This document shows, piece after piece, positions 23,161 through 32,443 of a stretch of DNA of 32,443 bases. The notes under the pieces were generated by a model, which saw nothing but the letters and a program-made list of their open reading frames with translations, was not told the origin of the DNA and did no database searches. This DNA comes from Parachlorella kessleri. Taxonomy: Eukaryota > Chlorophyta > Trebouxiophyceae > Chlorellales > Chlorellaceae. Positions within the stretch are counted from its first letter, which is position 1, and the number at the start of each line of letters is the position of its first letter. The stretch covers positions 1 to 32,443 of the forward strand of contig BBXU01000679.1 in NCBI GenBank assembly GCA_001598975.1, given 5' to 3'. A program made the position numbers and the translations under genes.

Positions 23161-26135
23161 ATGGCTCGTGCAAGGGTTGCCGTAATAGGGAGCGGGATGG
23201 CTGGGGCTGTGTGTGCACTCACCGCTGCCAGGGCAGCCCCACAAGTCCAGGTCAGCATATTGTCGGCACAATATGTCGTGTGGGGTTTGTCACATTGGCC
23301 TCGTGGTGTGCAGCCGGCTTCAGTTTTCGAAAAGCTGCCCTTGCACAGCCTGCGGCCCCCTTGTCTAGCACTGTGTGGTGTTAGCTCTGTTCTGCCAGAT
23401 GAGTGCAAACGTCAGGGAGCAGATATGCTTACGCGCACACTGCTAGCCGCGGCCACCACCTGGAAGTGGTATGTTCTTGGGCAGGTACTGATGCTGGAGA
23501 AGGAGCCGCGAACTGGGGGCAACAGCGCCTGGGCCAACAGCGGCATCAACTTCCTGACCCCCGAGGAGGGCGACTCACCCTCAACCTTCAAGGCTGACAC
23601 CCTGGAGTCTGGGGGAGGGCTGTGCAAGCCGGAGCTGGTAGACACGCTCGTGGCAAGTACTGCCCATACCTGTGGGCTACCCTTGTCCATGCCTTGGAAC
23701 GACGCACGATATTTAATTATGCATTGTGGTGCCACTCGCTCAGCCATGAGCATGTTCTTCTACTCTGCATTGTCAACACCTGCAAACACAGAGAGGCAAG
23801 TTGATTCAAGCCGACGAACCATTCATGCCCGAGGCTGGCCCACCATGCAGGACAGCAGCCAGGATGCCCAGCAGTTCCTGGCGGCGCTTGGTGTTGACCT
23901 GGGCGGCGTGGCCCAAACAGGCGGCCAGAGCGTCCCACGGACGCACAGCCCACCAGCAGGCGGTCCCGCCGTCGGCGAGGCGATCATGGCCGCCCTGCAG
24001 CGCAGCGTAGCACAGCAGGCCAACGTGGAGGTCAGGACGGGCCTGCGAGTCACAGGGCTCAGCCGGAGTGAGGGCACCAGTGGGTCGGTGTGGCATGTGA
24101 AATTCGATGCCAGTGGGGGCACCACTGGTGCTGGCACAGGCAGTGGCAGCTCGGCAGGCTCTGGTGCCGGGACCAGCAGCAGCGGCACAGCGCACAGCAT
24201 GCACTCCCAGCCCAGGGCACTTCCACGCCAGGAGAGCCTTCAGGCTCAGGCTGTGGTGCTGGCCACTGGCGGCTTTGCAGCCAGCCAGGCCCTGCTGGAG
24301 CGCTATGCGCCGTATGCTGCCGGCCTAGGCACCACCAATGGGGGCTTTGCCACCGGAGAGGGGCTGCTGCTGGCGCAGCAGGCGGGCGCGGCAGCCGTGG
24401 ACTTGCAGTGGGTGCAGCTCAACCCCACCGGCATCGTTGAGCCTCATGGTGGCGGTGATGGTGGTGGCGGTGATGGTGGGCCTAAGACGGTGGCGCCGGA
24501 GAAGCTGAGGGGCCTGGGTGCCATCCTGCTGAACAGCGAGGGGCGGCGCTTTGTGAACGAGCTGGGGCGCAGGGACGAGGTTGCAGGGGTGAGCCGCACT
24601 GAAACTGCATGCATGTGGGCTGTGCCTTGCACCCGGCTTATCACCACCGGGTGGGTGGGCGCGGGAAGGGGTGGGGTGGGGGGGGGGTGCGGCCCTGGTT
24701 GGTGTTTACTCATTACTGTTGATGTGGGATACCACGGCTTTCAAGGTTGGGGGCCCAAGCCATATAGCTTCGCTGACAACCTGGGTGCTGGCGCCAAGCT
24801 TGCCTGCCAGGGGTATACCACCTCCTGCCGCAGGCCAGCCCTGACCTGCGAAATAGTGGGCCTGCACCTGCCGTCCATGCAGGCCATCCTGCAGCAGCCC
24901 CACCAGCAGGCTGTCTTACTGCTTGGGAGCCAGACGGCCGCCCAGTTCGGCCCCGCCGCCCTGGAACCCTACCTCTCCCAGGGCCTCATGCAAAGAGCAG
25001 AGAACCTGCAGCAGCTGGCAGCAGCCACAGCCATGCCTGAGCAGCGACTCAGGGAGGAGCTGGAGGGTTACAACCTGGCGGCTGCAGCGGGGCGGGACGC
25101 CTTTGGCAAGACGGCATTCCTGGCGCCCATCGACCTGCAGGGGCCGCTGGTGTGGGTGCGCGTGGCCCCCGTGGCTCACTATTGCATGGGAGGCGTTGCG
25201 GTAGACAGCAGGTGAGCCCACCCATGGCGTTTATTGGTTGGGTACCGCGGCAGGTGGTGCGATGTGTGGGTTTGTTACCCTGGGTCATGGCAGGGCAGCA
25301 TGCGAGGCATGGTGTCTTTGCCTGGAGCGCTACCAGCTTCATATTTTGTCTAACCTGCCAATGGGCTTACTGGCTTAAGCTCCCCTCACCAACATAGCTT
25401 CTTGAATGCCTGCAGCAGTACTCTCCTATTGTATTGTTTTGGGCGGGCTGGGCTGACTGAAACCGCACGATGCTGCACTTCCGACCCGCTAGCCTTGTAT
25501 GCATCCTGAACAGTAGCAGTAAGTGCTCAGCTGGGATAGGCGGCTGTACACATTCCCCCTGCAGTACAAAGCAGCATAACCCACCAGCCGCCTGTGAGTT
25601 GCAGGGCACAAGTACTGGGCGAAGACGGCCGCCACATACCGGGCTTGTTTGCTGCGGGGGAGGTCGCAGGTGCGCCGTCCAGTCAGCACACTGGCTTTTG
25701 TTGCCGCACACCATGTGGTTTTTGGGCCCTGCTTGTGGTACATGCGAAGACAGTGACTTGCTGGTAGTGCAGAGTCCAGGTGAGGTCTGGGGGGCTGACT
25801 GGGGTTGTGACTGCAGGGGCTGAGCCGGGGTTTGGGTGAGCACCCGGGCAAACATATCTGTTTGCAACGCGCTGCATGCACATCATGTGGCCCTGCTTTC
25901 ATCGCAAACAAGTGGCTGTGACTCAGCGATAGCTGCTTGCATACCGTGGCAGGAAGTGCCCACAGCGGGACAAGTCGGGGCCAATTGTTCTGACAAGGCT
26001 GGATATCTGTATTGACTGGCTTCAGGTGGTGTTCATGGCAAGAACCTGCTGGTCGGCAACTCCCTGCTGGAGTGCATCGTGTTTGGCAAGATAGCCGGCA
26101 CCTCGGCGGCAGCTTATGCCTTGCATACACCATAA
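23161..26135 (+). CDS. soluble fumarate-reductase-like FAD-dependent oxidoreductase
   Basis: Member of the FAD-binding-2 family (fumarate reductase, Osm1/Frd1, flavocytochrome c3). Exons: 23161-23250, 23485-23652, 23851-24588, 24883-25211, 25605-25669, 26026-26135; phases close to give 499 residues. GSGMAG (10-15) is the FAD dinucleotide-binding loop. Also typical are LEKEPRTGGNSAWANSGIN, SVPRTH, VVLATGGF, GRRFVNELGRRD, HYCMGGV, GLFAAGEVAGGVHG and GNSLLECIVFG. There is no cytochrome b5 or heme domain, no obvious signal peptide, and a Gly/Ser insertion before residue 220. The active site is atypical: Arg327 and His431 are kept, but the expected His of the H-P-T motif is Asn277 and the Arg of N-R-L-G-G is Leu471. 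Fumarate reduction is therefore uncertain. Intron 2 has a GC donor (GTG|GCAAGT). Introns 1-3 (234, 198, 294 nt) are all stop-free and in frame, so unspliced RNA reads through to 25215. Confidence 0.88.
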
Positions 26136-26245
26136 TCCAACACTGGAACAAACCCAAGCGAGGCACACATATACGGAAAGGCCTCCCCTATTGTAGCCAT
26201 TTCTACAGGATAGACTGTGTTTTTAGCATGGGTGGCAGGTAGTTT

Positions 26246-26250
26246 TGTAA
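26246..26250 (+). terminator. TGTAA poly(A) signal, FAD-dependent reductase
   Basis: TGTAA 110 nt after the TAA stop at 26133-26135; the first plus-strand copy downstream. Confidence 0.6.
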
Positions 26251-26517
26251 GAAAAGCCTCTCTGGATCACGTGGACTGCCGAATACTGAACTACTGCCAA
26301 AGGCCTAGACATCGTGCGTTACATTTCTTATTGGGCTCTGTGGCGGCAATGCTTCTGGTCACAAGCTGCTACTGCCAAGCAGGGGTTCCTTGAGCTTGGC
26401 GGCCTCGTTCGAGAGTCAGTGCCTAAGGCAGCCAGCCCTGCTTTGACATTTGTCGTGCAGTTTCTTCATCCGGGGTCCGGCAGCCATACTTGCCCTCCGC
26501 AGACCATATGTACACTT

Positions 26518-26522
26518 TTACA
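26518..26522 (-). terminator. TGTAA poly(A) signal, CDIN1
   Basis: Minus-strand TGTAA about 105 nt beyond the CDIN1 stop (26627-26625). A second copy lies at 26319-26323. Confidence 0.5.
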
Positions 26523-26624
26523 GGTACCAGTGCACATAGACGTATACCAGCATCAGGCCACATGCATTTCCCCATACAAGTAAAGCTGCCACAGCAGCCA
26601 TCCACTCCGTTTCCCCCACTCCAC

Positions 26625-28563
26625 TCACGCTGCTGTCACCGTCACATCCCCCAGCACTGCCACTGCTGCTTCCTGCGCTTCCGCTGGTCCTGCCGCTACC
26701 CCTTCCTGACACCCCTCCCTGACGCGCTGGTCGGGCCCGGGGTGCCCTCCCAGCGTCAGCGGCAGCCGCGGCAGCGTCAGCAGCTCTTGTGGCAGCGGGA
26801 AGCGGTCCAGCAGCAGCACATCCTCCCCGCCCTGGAGCTGGCTGAGATCCCTGATGAAGCCGTGCCAGTAGATGACCAGGCCAGGCCCAAAGCGGTTCAC
26901 GTACTTCTGGTACTGCCCCAAGGCCTGCTCCCTGCACGGCAACCCAAGCAAGCAGGAATGACACAGGGTCAGTCGCGCGCTTTGTTCTCGCATAAGGCAA
27001 CCCAACCGAGGAGGAGGACGACTGACAAGGCTCAGCAGGTTGCTTCAAGGCAGCATCTCTCTGAAACAAGTTGATGATACGGACTTCATCCAGCCCCACC
27101 AGCCCACTCGACCCCTACCTCTCCCCGTTGGAACTGCCTGCCACCATTCACAAGTTGGGATGCTGCCTTGCCACCACCCAGAGCATCCCTTGCACATCAG
27201 CTGCAAAGTTAGCTGCCAGCAGACTGCACACCTGCCGCCGTAAAAAAGGCAAGGTTTGGCTAACCCTGACAGGCACGGTTGTGAGTGAGCCTGGGTTACC
27301 TGTGGGTTTTGTCGTCCCCAAACGTGGCCTTGCTGTCAATCCAGTTGACTATCCGCCCTTGCACAGCTATTGGCACCTGGGCAGGGCCGACGTGGGGCAG
27401 CAGCACAGCATCAGCGACTACTCCAGGCTGAAGTTCCTGCACGCCTGGCTCCGCAAACACCACAGTAGCTTGGTTCCCAGGTCTATGGACACAACCCAAA
27501 CAGCATAACTGCATAGAACCCTGTCAGCCCAGTATACCCATATCTCCCCTCTGATTGCATTACCTGCCACCGCAAATAAGTCCCTGCCACGGGCGTAGCT
27601 GCTAGCACGCTGCGCTTCATGATGTCAAGGGCGAGGCATGCTGGGCCTGACCTGCAGCTTGGCGTCCGGCGTCTTGTGGAAGCCCTTGTCTCGCAGGTCG
27701 TCCTCTGTCCAGTAAGCAATGCCGGCATCACTCAGGCACTGGTACAGCTTGGCTTCATACTCGCGCCCAGCGGTGTGCCGGGCCAGGTCAGCCGCGGGGC
27801 TGGCACAGATGTCACATTCAATGCAGCGCTCGATGTCCTGCTGCACGCGGGCAAGAAAGGCCTCCAGGGCTGCAGCTGCTGCAGCTGGCAGCTGCAGTTG
27901 CTGGCTGCTGTTGGCAAGGCCGGTCGCTACTTGGACCTGCTGCTGATCTCGCTCCTGTTGCAGCTGCTGCGCCGGCTGGGGCACCCCAGTAACAACACTA
28001 GCCATCTCTCCAGTGCCGGCCTCTTGGTGTTCAGAATGGCTTGCTTGCTGGCCCTCCCAGTAATGTAGCCATGCCTGCGCGCTAGCCAGCGACGGCAGCA
28101 GGGATGGCTGGCGCAGCAGCGCAGTCAGCCGGCTGGCCGAGATCCCCAGGGGAAGGCATTCCACCACTACCCGCGCCACGGTGCAGGGCGGCAGGTCCGC
28201 TGCAAAGGAGAGTTGCAGCAGGTCTGTGCCTGCTAGGTAGCGCTGAGCGTAAGCAGGCCCCGCCTGCTTCAGGAGGTGGTGCCGCTTCAAAATGCGAGCG
28301 GTGATCTCCTGGTGATAGATGCTGTGGACTGTGTCGGCAGAAACGCCAAAGCACCTGGCCATGAGCTGCAAGACCAGGAATACAATGTGAGTCCAGGTGG
28401 GCACCAATGTGTCAGGGTCCTCTCCTGAAACAAAGCAGCAGGTGCACTGCTATTAGGCAAGGAGTCAGCTTCCCTTCCAAACCTGAAAGTGAGGCGTGGC
28501 GCTGATGGGGAGGTGGTTCAGCTTCTGCACCAGCCTGCAATAAGCCTCCCTCTCTAGCATCAT
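26625..28563 (-). CDS. CDIN1: CDIN1 (C15orf41)-like PD-(D/E)XK nuclease
   Basis: Homologue of human CDIN1, the codanin-1-interacting nuclease mutated in congenital dyserythropoietic anaemia type I. Exons: 28563-28483, 28365-27652, 27376-27300, 26931-26625; phases close to give 392 residues, longer than the human protein (about 281 as I recall). The N-terminal helical part includes FGVSADTVHSIYHQEITARI. The nuclease core has KTPDAKLQ (Pro260-Asp261), then NWIDSKATFGDD (Asp279-Ser-Lys281), then NRFGPGLVIYWHGFIRDL. Human CDIN1 has WIESK here, so the Glu is a conservative Asp. Extra length comes from a Gln/Ala-rich insertion (about residues 125-200) and a C-terminal extension. The first exon has two consecutive ATGs (28563 and 28560); the first is used. 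The insertion precedes CIECDICASPAADLARH, a Cys/His cluster that might bind metal. Function in algae is unknown to me. Confidence 0.9.
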
Positions 28564-29006
28564 AAACACTCTACAACTAAAACTGGCAGTGATCAGTAGA
28601 CCTGCACCCGCGAGATAGCAGCACACCCACTGGTGAATCCAACAACCAGGTGCAGGCTAGTATGTTGTTCAAGCTGCTTGAAGAAGCCTTGCGCGCAATT
28701 GCGCTTTGCCGGATTTGTTTTGGCGACTGTTTTGGCGAGGAAATAGCATATAGCGGGGAACTGTGCATGGCCCTTTTAAGCGCACGAGTGTCAGGCTCAG
28801 TTGCACCTGGGGCTCCACCCCGTGTTCATGTGGTCCGGTTGAGCAGTGTTGTTGATTTGTTTTGGCGCTTGTTAGTAGATAAGACTAATCTATCTTGCAC
28901 GGGGCGTGAGAAACTACACACATTTTTTGGCGGCCCAAAGCAGGTTCCCACAGCTTATATAGTTGCACGTGCGTGGTGGCTCTCGCACTCCAGGGTGGTT
29001 ACCATC
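28564..29006. promoter_or_regulatory. divergent promoter region CDIN1 / PsbP-domain gene with four TTTTGGCG boxes
   Basis: These 443 bp lie between two divergent ATGs. TTTTGGCG occurs four times in the same orientation, starting at 28718, 28730, 28860 and 28925. The third continues as TTTGGCGC and the fourth as TTTGGCGG, both matching the E2F consensus TTTSSCGS. A 12-bp perfect palindrome GCGCAATTGCGC lies at 28693-28704. The frame upstream of 29007 is open on the plus strand, but its composition does not look coding. Confidence 0.5.
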
Positions 29007-31098
29007 ATGGCAGCTAGCAGCCTCGCCATGCAGGTACAGCAAACTAGCAAGCTTAACCATCGCAAGTTTGCCTTCGGCAGCCGACAAATACGCCGTCCAA
29101 GGGCGCCGTGCAGAGTAGCTTGGGCGGTGCACAACGATAGCAGCCCCTCCAAGCAGCTACATCAGGAGCAGCAACAGCAGCAACATCAAGCTGTCTGCAC
29201 GAGAAGGGCAGCTATTGCTGCTCCCCTAGGGATGATACTTCTAACCAGCGCCAAGCCCGCAGCCGCTTTCATTACACCTCCTCCTGGTACGAGTAAACCC
29301 GGTACCTCCTGGTACAGAGTATGAACGGAAGTGGAGAGCCAGGGGGCGTTGTACGGGAAAATTTGCTCCGTCATCACCTGAATGGGCTGCCATGGGTGCA
29401 GGTTATCGGTACCATCAAGACAAGCTGGATGGGTACTCCTTCTTCTATCCCGAGTCCTGGCTGCCGGTCACCGTGAGTTGGCACTGCTAATACAGTTTAC
29501 CACTGCTGGCTTGGCAGTAGTGCCCGTGTACCTGCCTGATCCGCAGCAGCTGAGCCGGCTCGCTTCACCGTTTGCGTTTGCAGCGTTGCAGGCATCTATA
29601 CGTGTGAATGCTGCTGCTGACTATTGAACCCCTCATAGCACCGTGCCAACCCTGGCTCCCCCTTGCAGACCTCGGGCAACGACGTGTTCTTCCGCAACCC
29701 CTCCAACATAGAGGAGAACCTGTTTGTTGACGTGTCGTCCCCTTCGTCATCCAAATACAGCTCTGTGGAAGACCTGGGGTCTCCCCAGGATGCAGCGCAG
29801 CGCTTGCTGGATCAGGCAAGCCGTGGGTCTCCTGTGGTGTGACATGTTCCCTGAGCCACTTATGAAAGTGGAGTCTCTGACTTGTAATGGGTGATTGGGG
29901 GACGTGAGGTATCAGTTCCGGTGGACTGCCAACTCGTGGCCTACACTGCCCTGCTGGCTGGCCGGCACAGCATGGATTTGAAGCCATACCTGCGGCCCTG
30001 GGAGGGTCATGAAGCTGCCCCACCCTGCTCACGACTCTGAACTGGATGGGGATGTGGTCGGGGTTGTACTCCGGCCAGGGCATGCAACGGCTGCCTCTTT
30101 CGATACCAGGAGCTGGCCTCGGTGCTTAAGGAACCTACACCAGACAAGCAGTGTGTCCCCCGCAGTTCTTTGATGAGTTCATGTCCACTCGGCTGGGCAT
30201 CAAGCGCGCAGCGGAGGTGGTGGATGCAAGCAGCAGGACGGCGTCTGACGGCAAGACATACTTCGACATCCAGGTGTGCAGACACACCGGCGCACCGGCC
30301 TGCTCGCGTCCGTGAAAGTGCGCGTGTGCTGTGGGCTGCAGGTATTGGCAGGAGGTGCCAAATGGACCGCTTGACTGCTGTTCATATTACGAAGTGTGCC
30401 ATTATTGAGGAAAGCCTACAGCGCCAGGGCTCATCTTGCTTCTCCCCCTCCCCTAGTCCCCGTGCTGCAGCTACGTGCCAAGTCCTATGCCTCCCGAAAC
30501 CAGCTGGCGGTCAGCCAACGGGAGGTCGACAGTGCTGTCGAGCTGGAGGTGAGCTGGGGAAGTTCTTTGACACTGTGCAGGCGGCTGTCTCCTCGGCTTG
30601 CTTGCTGCGTTGGCGGCCACTGGTGCATCAGGACTTTGCCCTGTACAGCCTGCCACAGCAGGCAGTGTAGCTTTGCACTTGCCTCAAGCTTACTGGGCTG
30701 ACAGGCACCAAGGTTCCTCGGTCGTGCTTGGCTTTCCTCATTCTGAGCATCTAACCTTGCGCCTCTTGTTGTTCCAGTGGGACCGCCGCTACCTGACAGT
30801 GCTGGGTGCGGCCAACAAGCGCCTGTATCAGTTCAGGCTGCAGACGTCCACTGCGACCTATGAGAAGGATGAGGTGAGTGTGGTATCAGCCCATGTGCGC
30901 GAGTGTTGAGGCATGGGATAGTCTTGGTCAGTGCAGCCCCGTACAGCGCCGCTCGCCTGTCTCTGTATGCTCGCTCATCGCTATGCTAGGTGGGGTACCT
31001 CCCGGATGCAAGACTGCGTCTCAATCAGACCCGGTTTGCCCGGTTTGCAGGGCCGGCTGAGAGCCATTTTAGAGTCATTCCAGTGCAAGGAGGTGTGA
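29007..31098 (+). CDS. PsbP-domain protein, thylakoid lumen (PPD family)
   Basis: Lumenal PsbP-like protein. PPD family members assist photosystem assembly or repair rather than replacing PsbP itself. Exons: 29007-29286, 29402-29472, 29669-29815, 30166-30273, 30471-30548, 30778-30873, 31051-31098; phases close to give 275 residues. The N-terminus is a bipartite transit peptide: a basic, Ser-rich stromal part, then TRR (65-67), a hydrophobic stretch and AAA|FIT, with likely lumenal cleavage after residue 87. The twin Arg suggests the Tat route. The mature part is a full PsbP domain with GYSFFYPESW, SGNDVFFRNP, NLFVDVSSPSSSKY, EFMSTRLG, EWDRRYLTVLGA and a final RAILESF. It resembles plant PPD-type proteins (I think PPD3), but I cannot fix the subfamily. 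Intron 3 has a GC donor (CAG|GCAAGC). Confidence 0.9.
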
Positions 31099-31159
31099 TG
31101 ACTGTAGTAACCTTTCCCTGCGAGGTGGCTGCGTCGATAAGGGTTGCACTTCTCACCCT

Positions 31160-31164
31160 TGTAA
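31160..31164 (+). terminator. TGTAA poly(A) signal, PsbP-domain gene
   Basis: TGTAA 61 nt after the TGA stop at 31096-31098. Confidence 0.6.
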
Positions 31165-31220
31165 GGCTGGCTTCTGTGAAAGGTCAGGTCAGGAGGGTGC
31201 CACAAGAGCCACAAATTGGG

Positions 31221-31225
31221 TTACA
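31221..31225 (-). terminator. TGTAA poly(A) signal, CotH-like gene
   Basis: Minus-strand TGTAA about 37 nt beyond the CotH-like stop at 31264-31262. It faces the PsbP-gene signal across 56 bp, so the two 3' ends probably abut or overlap. Confidence 0.5.
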
Positions 31226-31261
31226 TCACGGTGCACCAGACCATCTCACATGACTGTATTG

Positions 31262-32151
31262 TCAGGGAAGGGACGATGCAGCTCTCACAGCTTGGGCTGT
31301 CGCGTTGCCGACGGCGGTGTCGGATGCAGCTGTCTTTTCGAAGGCGGTGTCCAGCCACGCAACGTGTGCCAAGAGCCAGCTTTGGAGGTTTGCCACCTCT
31401 GCAGCGTATGCAGGCCACATGTTCCCAGGGTCAGTTTGCAGGGCCAGTGGATCGCTGCCAGGCAGAGTTTGCCCTTGCATTTGCCTTGGCAAGCGTCCAC
31501 ACCTCCCACCCCCCAGCATCAAGGGAAGCCAGCATGGCAGCGCTGCTGCTACCACACCATCAACCACGGGTCACCAGACCCAACATGCAGTTGCAAAGGA
31601 GGGGGGGGGGGCGTCCGTAAGTTGTTGAACACGCCACCTCGCACCTGTAGTCCATTGGGTAAGGGAGTCTGGGTACCAGGCCTTAAGCAGCACCTTCTCA
31701 TACTTGGCATAGTTGCGGATGACAGCAGGCTTGATCTGCATGGCATGGCACACGCAGCATGGCAACTGAAGCCCAGCCTGCCACTGGCACAACCCACAGC
31801 CTTGATGGAGCCCCTGCACGTGGCTGAGCCAGCTTACTGGCATGGGGCTGGTGGGCACCAAGCCGTGAGGTGGCCCCCCTGGGCTCTCACAGCTAGTGCA
31901 CAGTACTCCCAAGCAAGCAAACAAGCAAGCAAGACTTGGGGTTCTGGGGGACAGTCGAGTGGCATCGCAGTCACGGAGAGCATCGCTGCTAGACAAGCTA
32001 TAGGTTGGGTGCCAACTTCGTGCACTATCTGAAACCTGTGTGGTACCTGAGTTGCACAGCTCTGGATGAGGGCCGTGATCGCTGCATCCGACCAAGGCCC
32101 AGCACGCAGCTCCCTCCACCGCAGAGCGGTAGCTTGCCGATATCGGGGGTC
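31262..32151 (-). CDS. CotH-like protein, C-terminal exons (5' part off window)
   Basis: The C-terminal portion resembles the CotH family, first known as spore-coat protein kinases and also found in eukaryotes. Supported exons: 32151-32047, 31735-31645 and 31473-31262; phases close to give about 135 residues. DPRYRQATALRWRELRAGPW, then IKPAVIRNYAKYEK, then MWPAYAAEVANLQSWLLAHVAWLD follow the order of the end of CotH domains (arm with RWxELR, PAVxRN, terminal WLxxRxxWLD). The residues that would show kinase activity lie upstream, outside the window. The acceptor at 31474 (GCAAG|GG) is chosen for phase; the start of the first exon is uncertain, since the frame is open further upstream. The rightmost 300 bp (32152-32443) contain no exon I can support. 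The family call rests on pattern memory and is moderate. Confidence 0.55.
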
Positions 32152-32443
32152 CTGGCAAAGCATGGCATCCCCAACAAGTTGCCATACCGACACCAGGCAC
32201 AGCATGACATAATGACTTGCAGGCTGGGCACAAACACCCAGGTAACAAGATCATCATCTGTTCTGCAGCAGTAGCAGAACTCAGGCAAGCCCCAGAGCAT
32301 AAAAGCATCAGTCAAGCCCTGTCAGAGCACTTCACCACCACTTCTTTCCTGTTCGCACTGCCCTGCCCCTTTCACACAAGTTCGTTGCAAAAAAAATTCT
32401 TGGCTTGCACATGGGCATAGCGCCACATGCAGGGAGACCGCCG
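32152..32443. other. right edge: intron or unresolved exon of the CotH-like gene
   Basis: On the minus strand the frame entering the exon at 32151 stays open to about 32240 (SVWQLVGDAMLCQ), so the exon may start earlier. A TGCTGCAG acceptor lies near 32270, followed by an open frame with DDLVTWVFVP. I cannot decide between these options. Confidence 0.3.

Larger units (their letters stand above)
26136..26624. other. convergent 3' region between the FAD-dependent reductase and CDIN1
   Basis: These 489 bp show no supported gene. Plus-strand TGTAA at 26246-26250 should end the FAD gene. Minus-strand TGTAA at 26518-26522 and 26319-26323 are candidates for CDIN1. Confidence 0.5.

Noticed and set aside
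23161..25215. Continuous 684-codon ORF as a single-exon gene
   Set aside because: Family alignment breaks at three internal segments, each bounded by good splice sites, and the essential C-terminus (GLFAAGEVAGGVHG, GNSLLEC) lies in later exons. The protein is spliced; the open introns are reported as a finding.
31250..32032. 260-codon plus-strand ORF opposite the CotH-like exons
   Set aside because: The minus strand carries recognisable, phase-consistent exons here; the plus frame has no recognisable motif.

Overview
The window is nuclear DNA from a eukaryote, almost certainly a green alga (Chlorophyta; core chlorophyte or trebouxiophyte). It is GC-rich and intron-dense: I place 52 introns, mostly 95-550 nt, with a strong TGCAG|G acceptor bias. 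Many genes are followed by the chlorophyte poly(A) signal TGTAA. Proteins carry poly-Ala, poly-Gln and Gly/Ser tracts, and one product has a thylakoid-lumen transit peptide. No bacterial operons, CRISPR arrays, rRNA, tRNA or intact mobile elements were seen. All gene models were spliced by eye from GT-AG or GC-AG boundaries, reading-phase continuity and family resemblance. No transcript data or database search was available.

Layout, left to right: (1) C-terminal end of a DDX42/RH24-type DEAD-box RNA helicase (+, 92-2669, 5' part off-window). (2) Convergent to it, a complete 9-exon D-isomer-specific 2-hydroxyacid dehydrogenase (-, 6436-2942). (3) A 2.5-kb stretch without a confident gene, most of it probably a long 3' UTR. 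(4) A 19-exon gene (-, 17961-8902) whose exons join in phase into one 1226-residue protein. It has an RGG-rich N-terminus, nine exact 35-residue P-type PPR repeats plus a partial one, an SMR-like segment, a cyclin fold and a Ser/Ala-rich tail. (5) Divergently, COA5/PET191 (+, 18768-19260). (6) PEX10 (-, 22798-20111). (7) Divergently, a soluble FAD-dependent fumarate-reductase-like protein (+, 23161-26135). (8) A homologue of the CDIN1 (C15orf41) nuclease (-, 28563-26625). (9) Divergently, a PsbP-domain thylakoid lumen protein (+, 29007-31098). (10) The C-terminal exons of a CotH-like protein (-, about 32151-31262, continuing off the right edge).

The gene order alternates between divergent promoters (PPR-cyclin/COA5, PEX10/FAD protein, CDIN1/PsbP) and convergent, closely spaced 3' ends (RH24/dehydrogenase, COA5/PEX10, FAD protein/CDIN1, PsbP/CotH). 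The genes do not form one pathway; they are housekeeping functions of RNA processing, mitochondrion, peroxisome and chloroplast.

The most striking items are the PPR-SMR-like-cyclin fusion with a readable PPR code, and an FAD protein with two of four canonical fumarate-reductase residues replaced. The same gene has three consecutive introns that are all stop-free multiples of three. GC-AG introns are also enriched, mostly with the donor GCAAGT, and the helicase tail can be read in two frames.
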